Assembly: GCF_015732155.1 (NCBI RefSeq)
Contig: NZ_WIQK01000001.1
Span: 186,001 to 250,000, forward strand
Length of the DNA: 64,000 nucleotides
DNA from: Pectinatus sottacetonis
Lineage (GTDB): Bacteria > Bacillota > Negativicutes > Selenomonadales > Selenomonadaceae
Direction of reading: 5' to 3'
The notes under the pieces are model-generated. The model did no database searches. It had not been told where the DNA came from and saw only the letters and a list, made by a program, of their open reading frames with translations. The position numbers were made by a program, and so were the translations under genes. Below, in pieces: positions 59,249-64,000 of the stretch. How positions within the stretch are numbered: the stretch's first letter is position 1; each line of letters begins with the position of its first letter.

Positions 59249-60370
59249 ATGACACAAAAAAATGTTCTTATTATTACGGCATCTATTGGATCAGGGCATA
59301 ATAAAGCTGCAGCGGCTGTAAGCAACGAATTAAAAGCGAAATATCCCGAAATAAATGTCAATATCGTTGATTTTATGTCACCAGAAACAGCATATTTAAA
59401 CGATTTGTTAAAGGAAATATACTTGAAGATGCTTGATTTTGTCCCAACATTGTATAAATTTCTTTATAATTTTACAGCCGGACGTTTAAAAGGTTCTTCT
59501 GTACAAGTGCTGCTGGCTCATTTTATGAAACGCAATATGACATCTATTGTAAAAAAATATCAACCAGACATTATTATTTGTACCCATCCTTTTCCTTGTG
59601 CAGCTGCTTCTTATTTAAAGGAAAAACAAAAAATAAATACCCGATTGTTTACAATAATTACGGACTTTTGTCTGCACCAAATCTGGATATATAAAAATGT
59701 CGATATGTATTTCGTTGCCCATGAAAAAATGCGGGAAGAACTTAATGAACGTGGTATAAACAATGACCATATTGCCGTTACTGGTATTCCGATTAATAAA
59801 TGTTTTAGTGAAGTCTATGATAAAAAAGCTTTGCTTAAAAAATTTGAACTAAAAAATAATATGCCTATCATCCTTATAATGGGGGGTGGTCTAGGATTAG
59901 GCGGCGTTAAATATGCCTTGGAAGCTTTAGAAACTTTAACAATGCCAATTCAAATTCTCGTAGTAGCCGGAGCTAATGTTTCTTTATGGTCAGAAGTAAA
60001 CAATTACCTTATCCACTCACGTCATTTAATAAGGGTGTGGGGCTATTCCCACACTATAAATGAACTTATGTCTGTTTCTTCTCTGCTTATAAGTAAACCA
60101 GGCGCCTTAACTATTAGTGAAGCTATGGCTATGGAACTGCCAATGATACTGCATGCCCCTATTCCTGGACCGGAAGCCCAAAATGCGGCATATTTATCTG
60201 ATAACGGTGCTGCAATATCAATCCAAAAACCGGAATATCTCAGTGAAACTGTCAAAAACCTTTTAACGGATAAAGAACGCTTGATGTGGATGAAGAAAAA
60301 AGCCCAATGTATAAAAAAACCTCATGCCGCAGCAGATATTGTAAATATAATCAGCAATAGTTTTATGTAA
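59249..60370 (+). CDS. GT28 lipid glycosyltransferase (MGDG synthase / UgtP-like)
   Basis: 373 residues from the ATG at 59249 (GGAGG site). N-terminal MGDG_synth motif ITASIGSGHNKAAAAVSNEL; C-terminal GT28 domain with ILIMGGGLGLGGV and LLISKPGALTISEAMAMELP. Uses a UDP-sugar to glycosylate diacylglycerol at the inner membrane (processive diacylglycerol glucosyltransferase family). The product sugar is unknown. Confidence 0.85.
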   Translation: MTQKNVLIITASIGSGHNKAAAAVSNELKAKYPEINVNIVDFMSPETAYLNDLLKEIYLKMLDFVPTLYKFLYNFTAGRLKGSSVQVLLAHFMKRNMTSIVKKYQPDIIICTHPFPCAAASYLKEKQKINTRLFTIITDFCLHQIWIYKNVDMYFVAHEKMREELNERGINNDHIAVTGIPINKCFSEVYDKKALLKKFELKNNMPIILIMGGGLGLGGVKYALEALETLTMPIQILVVAGANVSLWSEVNNYLIHSRHLIRVWGYSHTINELMSVSSLLISKPGALTISEAMAMELPMILHAPIPGPEAQNAAYLSDNGAAISIQKPEYLSETVKNLLTDKERLMWMKKKAQCIKKPHAAADIVNIISNSFM

Positions 60371-60674
60371 AAGTGAATTATTTTATTAAAATCTACTAAA
60401 ATTATTTTTTAATATGCATTTATTTCTCTTTTCCTGCTATAATTATAGTAGTATATATATTTGGTATACTTTAACTAACAGGGTATAACTTCCTTGCCTA
60501 AATGATATTACAAGTGACCGATGAATGGTAAAGCCAGGTCTAGACTAACTTACACTTATAATATTAGTTATATCAACTAAACTGCCACTTCAGATACATA
60601 GATATTAAGTGGTAGAAATATATTATGGTAATCTATTTTATAATTGTATTATTGTATATTGGGAAGTGACTATT
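60371..60674 (+). other. Long leader upstream of divIC
   Basis: TATAAT (60435-60440 area) and TATACT near 60463 suggest promoters, leaving a leader of about 200 bases. It includes CCTTGCC, GGTAAAGCCAGGTCTAGACT and a stem CTGCCACTT / AAGTGGTAG (about 60582-60615). It could be a structured RNA; I cannot assign a class. Confidence 0.35.
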
Positions 60675-60953
60675 ATGAAAAAACGTCATTTTAATTTTTT
60701 TATTCTTATTTTTGCAGCTGTTATTGGTTATTTTTCATATATTGCCATAAAACAGCAAATCTATATAAATAATATTTCTTCTGAACAGTCTATGATACAA
60801 CAACAGTTAGATACTGTTTTGGCTGAAAATCGTAAACTTTCTGCTGAAAAAAAGTCATTACAGGATCCGAAATATATCGAAAAAATTGCCCGCAATGAAC
60901 TGGGTATGACAAAAAAGGGGGAAATTCCATATATAGCATCTAGCAAGAAATAG
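60675..60953 (+). CDS. divIC: DivIC/FtsB-type septum formation initiator
   Basis: 92 residues from the ATG at 60675 (GGGAAGTG site). Lys/Arg-rich start, one membrane segment (FNFFILIFAAVIGYFSYIAI), a coiled coil (SSEQSMIQQQLDTVLAENRK) and the family end DPKYIEKIARNELGMTKKGE. Part of the FtsB/FtsL/FtsQ-like division complex. Position before the S1 gene and tilS is conserved in Firmicutes. Confidence 0.92.
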   Translation: MKKRHFNFFILIFAAVIGYFSYIAIKQQIYINNISSEQSMIQQQLDTVLAENRKLSAEKKSLQDPKYIEKIARNELGMTKKGEIPYIASSKK

Positions 60954-61046
60954 GTATATTTATCTTTTATTATCTTGACACTATTAATATTCTAAGGTTA
61001 TAATACCATTAAAATGGCTTTATTTTAAGGAGGATTCAGTAATTTT

Positions 61047-61502
61047 ATGTCAATTGAAGTTGGCAGTATACTTGAAGGTACAGTAACGGGAATAACGAAT
61101 TTTGGTGCATTTATCGAATTGCCCGGAGGTAAAGTAGGTCTGGTTCATATATCGGAAGTTGCCGATGTATATGTTAAGGACGTAAAAGATTTTCTTAAAG
61201 AACGCGATAAAGTAAAAGTTAAAGTTTTAACAATAGACGGCAATAAAATTGGACTTTCTATAAAGCAACTTCAAGAAAAAAAACCTCCCCAGGCCATTAC
61301 ACCAAAAAATAATGCTGTTGCTCCTAAATTTGTTCCACGGAAATCATTTACTAATGACCGTCGCAGACAAAACAATCCAGGACCTGCTTCTTTTGAAGAT
61401 AAGCTTTCCAAGTTTTTAAAAGACAGTGACGAAAAACTAACGGACTTGCGGAAAAAAACTGATTCAAAGCGTGGCGGCCGCGGTTCACGCCATTATGAAT
61501 AA
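61047..61502 (+). CDS. S1 RNA-binding domain protein (YabR-like)
   Basis: 151 residues. S1 fold at 1-75 (GSILEGTVTGITNFGAFIEL, GLVHISEVADVYVKDVKDFL, VLTIDGNKIGLSIKQ), then a basic, probably disordered tail rich in Lys, Arg, Asn. RNA-binding, cytoplasmic. AAGGAGGA site. Confidence 0.9.
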   Translation: MSIEVGSILEGTVTGITNFGAFIELPGGKVGLVHISEVADVYVKDVKDFLKERDKVKVKVLTIDGNKIGLSIKQLQEKKPPQAITPKNNAVAPKFVPRKSFTNDRRRQNNPGPASFEDKLSKFLKDSDEKLTDLRKKTDSKRGGRGSRHYE

Positions 61503-61571
61503 TTTATAATTTTCCAAAAGCACTCTATGAAAAGGGTGCTTTTTGTATGTATCTATATATTAGAGGTAAAT

Positions 61572-62957
61572 ATGTTAAAACAGATAGTTGCTTTTTGCCA
61601 AAAACATAGACTTTTTTCTTATAATGATCATATTCTTTTAGCATGTTCAGGCGGTCCTGACTCTTTGTGCATGGTTCATATATTTATAAGACTGGCAGCT
61701 GCTTATAATCTAACAGTATCTGTTGCTCATGTTGAACATGGCATACGCGGCCGGGCATCTGTTCAGGATGCTGCATTTGTTAAGGATTTCTGTCAAAAAA
61801 ATAATCTTCCATTTTATTTGAAAAAAGTTAATGCTATTTCTTATGCAGAGAAAAATAAGCTTTCTGTTGAAGCTGCGGCCCGTATTTTGCGTTATTCATT
61901 TTTACAACAAACAGCAACAGTACTGCACTGTACATCGATAGCAATAGCTCATCACCGCGGAGACCAGGCTGAAACAATTTTGATGCATATGATACGGGGA
62001 GCCGGCACCAAAGGACTTTCCGGTATAAATCCCCGCACAAATAATATCATACGTCCTTTACTCAATTGTACCCGCAGCCAGATTAAATCATATTGTAGTC
62101 AATATAATTTAGTTTTTCGGACAGATACTACAAATTATGATACTAACTATACACGTAACAGTATTCGTTTGAAACTACTTCCTTTTTTACATAAATATAA
62201 TCCTAATATAGAAGAAACATTATGCCGAACTGCTTCCCTCATTGCGGAAGAAAATGACTTTATTACAACTTATGCTGACGATGTTTATAAATCTATTGTT
62301 ATAAAAAAAAATAATAGATTACTCCTGCCATTGCCTGAATTTACCAAACAGCATATAGCTATAAAGCGCCAGACGCTGCGTGCAGCCATAAGTGATTTAT
62401 GCAATAATACAATTGATATAGAAAATATTCATATTGACAACATATTATCCCTAGCTGCAAAAGCTAAAACTGGTTCCTCCTTAAATCTGCCCCATAACAT
62501 AATTGTTATTATCGAATATAATAATTTAGTCTTGACAATTGCGGAAAAATCTTCTCAGAAAATGGAAATAGAACCTATATCCATAAATACTGCTGGGACA
62601 ACAACTCTACCTTTTCTACTGGGCAGTATATCGGCTATAACAGTTAATTCATATGAAGGGCAAAAAGACCGTCGGCTTTGCTATATAGATACTGATAAAA
62701 TATGTGGCAAACTCATTATACGGTCACGAAAAAATGGCGATTTTTTTTATCCTAAAGGCCTAAATGGTCGTAAAAAAATCAAAAATTTATTGATTGATAA
62801 TAAAATACCCCGTGAACAACGCAGCAAAATTCCTCTTCTATGTGATCAAAAGGGCATTATATGGGTAGTCGGTATCCAACAGGATCAACGCTATTTTCCT
62901 CAATCTAGTAGCACTAACATTATTCAGCTAACTCTTAACACCCAAAACAGCAAATGA
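61572..62957 (+). CDS. tilS: tRNA(Ile)-lysidine synthetase TilS
   Basis: 461 residues from the ATG at 61572 (AGAGGTAAAT site); an in-frame start at 61527 is less likely. PP-loop LLACSGGPDSLCM, AHVEHGIRG, IAHHRGDQAETILMHMIRGA; C-terminal TilS domain (GKLIIRSRKNGDFFYPKGLN) with PREQRSKIPLL. Modifies C34 of the AUA-reading tRNA(Ile). Essential. Followed by hpt and ftsH as in most Firmicutes. Confidence 0.95.
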   Translation: MLKQIVAFCQKHRLFSYNDHILLACSGGPDSLCMVHIFIRLAAAYNLTVSVAHVEHGIRGRASVQDAAFVKDFCQKNNLPFYLKKVNAISYAEKNKLSVEAAARILRYSFLQQTATVLHCTSIAIAHHRGDQAETILMHMIRGAGTKGLSGINPRTNNIIRPLLNCTRSQIKSYCSQYNLVFRTDTTNYDTNYTRNSIRLKLLPFLHKYNPNIEETLCRTASLIAEENDFITTYADDVYKSIVIKKNNRLLLPLPEFTKQHIAIKRQTLRAAISDLCNNTIDIENIHIDNILSLAAKAKTGSSLNLPHNIIVIIEYNNLVLTIAEKSSQKMEIEPISINTAGTTTLPFLLGSISAITVNSYEGQKDRRLCYIDTDKICGKLIIRSRKNGDFFYPKGLNGRKKIKNLLIDNKIPREQRSKIPLLCDQKGIIWVVGIQQDQRYFPQSSSTNIIQLTLNTQNSK

Positions 62958-62979
62958 ATTAAACGAAAGGCGGTTCCTT

Positions 62980-63516
62980 ATGCACAGCGATTTAGAAAAA
63001 ATTTTATTTACCGAAAAGCAAATATCAATACGTGTCAAAGAATTAGGAAAACAAATCACAAAAGACTATGCTGGCAAAGAAATAGTAACAGTTGGAATTT
63101 TAAAAGGTGCAATTGTATTTTTCTCTGATTTGATACGTGAAATCAAAATTCCCGTAAAATTCGATTTTATGGCAGCTTCCAGTTATGGTGCCAGCACGAA
63201 GACAAGTGGAACTGTAAGAATATTAAAGGATATTGATACAGATATAGAGAATAAACATGTAATAATTGTTGAAGATATTATTGATTCCGGTCTTACTTTA
63301 AAATATTTAAAAGAAAATTTTGAACATAGAAAGGCTGCCAGTGTAAAATTATGTGCCATGCTTAATAAACCTGATGGTAGAAGAACGGATATAAAAGGAG
63401 ACTATATTGGCTTTGATGTTCCAGATGAATTCATCGTCGGATATGGTCTGGATTATGCCAGCAAATATCGTAATCTGCCATACATTGGTGTCTTGAAAAA
63501 AGAAATCTATTCCTGA
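62980..63516 (+). CDS. hpt: Hypoxanthine phosphoribosyltransferase
   Basis: 178 residues. PRPP motif VIIVEDIIDSGLTL, IVTVGILKGAIVFFSDLIRE, and purine-binding FDVPDEFIVGYGLDYASKYR. Salvages hypoxanthine and guanine. 22 bases after tilS with AAAGGCGG. Confidence 0.95.
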   Translation: MHSDLEKILFTEKQISIRVKELGKQITKDYAGKEIVTVGILKGAIVFFSDLIREIKIPVKFDFMAASSYGASTKTSGTVRILKDIDTDIENKHVIIVEDIIDSGLTLKYLKENFEHRKAASVKLCAMLNKPDGRRTDIKGDYIGFDVPDEFIVGYGLDYASKYRNLPYIGVLKKEIYS

Positions 63517-63613
63517 GTTCAGATTTCTGGCAATTGAGAAATTCAGGAATTAATGATATAATGTTGTTTCGTAAGCTTTATATATAATAAGCTACATTAA
63601 GGAGGATTAAATA

Positions 63614-64000
63614 TTGAATAAGTTTCTGCGAAATGCCGGTTTTTATGTACTAATTATATTAATAGCAGTTTCGTTAATAGATTATTTTCATACTACTTCG
63701 ACCAAAAAGCCAGAAATTAATTATACGCAATTTCTGCAGCAAGTAAATGAAAAAAGAGTTTCGAGAATTACTATTGTTGAGAATACCATAAGCGGCACAT
63801 TAACTGATGGAACAAAGTTTACTACTATTGCTCCTACTTATCCCAACAGCGATAATTTGTTATTGGAAAAATTACAGGCAAATGGTGTAGAAATAAAAGC
63901 TGAAAATCCACCCGATCCACCATGGTGGACAACAATCTTTACGTCTATTTTACCTATTCTTCTGCTTATCGGTGTATGGTTTTTTATCATGCAGCAGACA
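63614..64000 (+). CDS. ftsH: ATP-dependent membrane protease FtsH (5' part)
   Basis: The first 129 codons, cut by the window edge. TTG start behind GGAGGA. First membrane segment FYVLIILIAVSLIDYF, the periplasmic domain (INYTQFLQQVNEKRVSRITI), and the second membrane segment beginning PWWTTIFTSILPILLLIGVW then FFIMQQ. Quality-control AAA protease of the inner membrane. Conserved position after hpt. Confidence 0.95.
   Translation, partial: MNKFLRNAGFYVLIILIAVSLIDYFHTTSTKKPEINYTQFLQQVNEKRVSRITIVENTISGTLTDGTKFTTIAPTYPNSDNLLLEKLQANGVEIKAENPPDPPWWTTIFTSILPILLLIGVWFFIMQQT

Noticed and set aside
63614-64000. FtsH as a truncated gene
   Set aside because: The frame is open at the window edge, so it is cut by the window and not broken.

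Overview
The window looks like a chromosome segment of a diderm Firmicute (Negativicutes, Selenomonadales; Pectinatus or Selenomonas-like). The core gene order is Firmicute: divIC, S1-domain gene, tilS, hpt and ftsH run together at the right end. The envelope genes are Gram-negative: a TonB-dependent receptor, an autotransporter barrel, a TolC/MacAB exporter and an OmpH/Skp homologue. Most of the window is A+T-rich. The block 22.5-30.6 kb is visibly richer in G+C.

Positions 1-20 kb are accessory and mobile-element-scarred. They hold a DUF4865 protein, an excisionase-like HTH protein, an unlisted type I toxin-antitoxin locus (about 1.5-1.75 kb), a HipA-like kinase cut off by an IS3-family remnant, a nitrilase, an AraC fragment next to a second IS3 remnant, a Tat-exported HD protein and a secreted phosphoesterase. 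The main item is a 1.8-kb IStron (9178-10980), a group I intron joined to an IS605-type tnpB. It sits in the sense orientation inside a response-regulator gene. Its exact removal would rejoin a 350-codon frame, opposite a FIST / histidine kinase / REC-kinase operon. Relics of the same element lie at about 15.28 and 16.97 kb. An SMR pump with its TetR regulator and a LacI / beta-glucoside PTS / GH1 locus follow.

Positions 22.5-30.6 kb form the second standout. Two cobalamin riboswitches in tandem, each followed by its own intrinsic terminator, precede an OmpH/Skp-like chaperone, a leaderless propeller-like protein, a 1456-residue chimera of an autotransporter (passenger plus beta-barrel) with a full TonB-dependent receptor, and a small CHAT-like protein lacking catalytic residues. 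I infer a corrinoid capture and uptake system of unusual build.

Positions 31-45 kb carry transport and metabolism genes: BrnQ, a Gdx-type SMR exporter with an alpha-oxoamine synthase, an APC permease with a PuuD-like hydrolase, ThiT under a TPP riboswitch, a dCache chemoreceptor, and a TolC-MacA-MacB exporter operon.

Positions 45-64 kb carry housekeeping genes: a double dynamin, a hemolysin III protein, TcdA, PduO-type adenosyltransferase, Ndk, a gamma-carbonic anhydrase, UspA, a Fur-boxed feoA-feoA-feoB operon, RecJ, a GT28 lipid glycosyltransferase, DivIC, an S1 protein, TilS, Hpt and the 5' part of FtsH.
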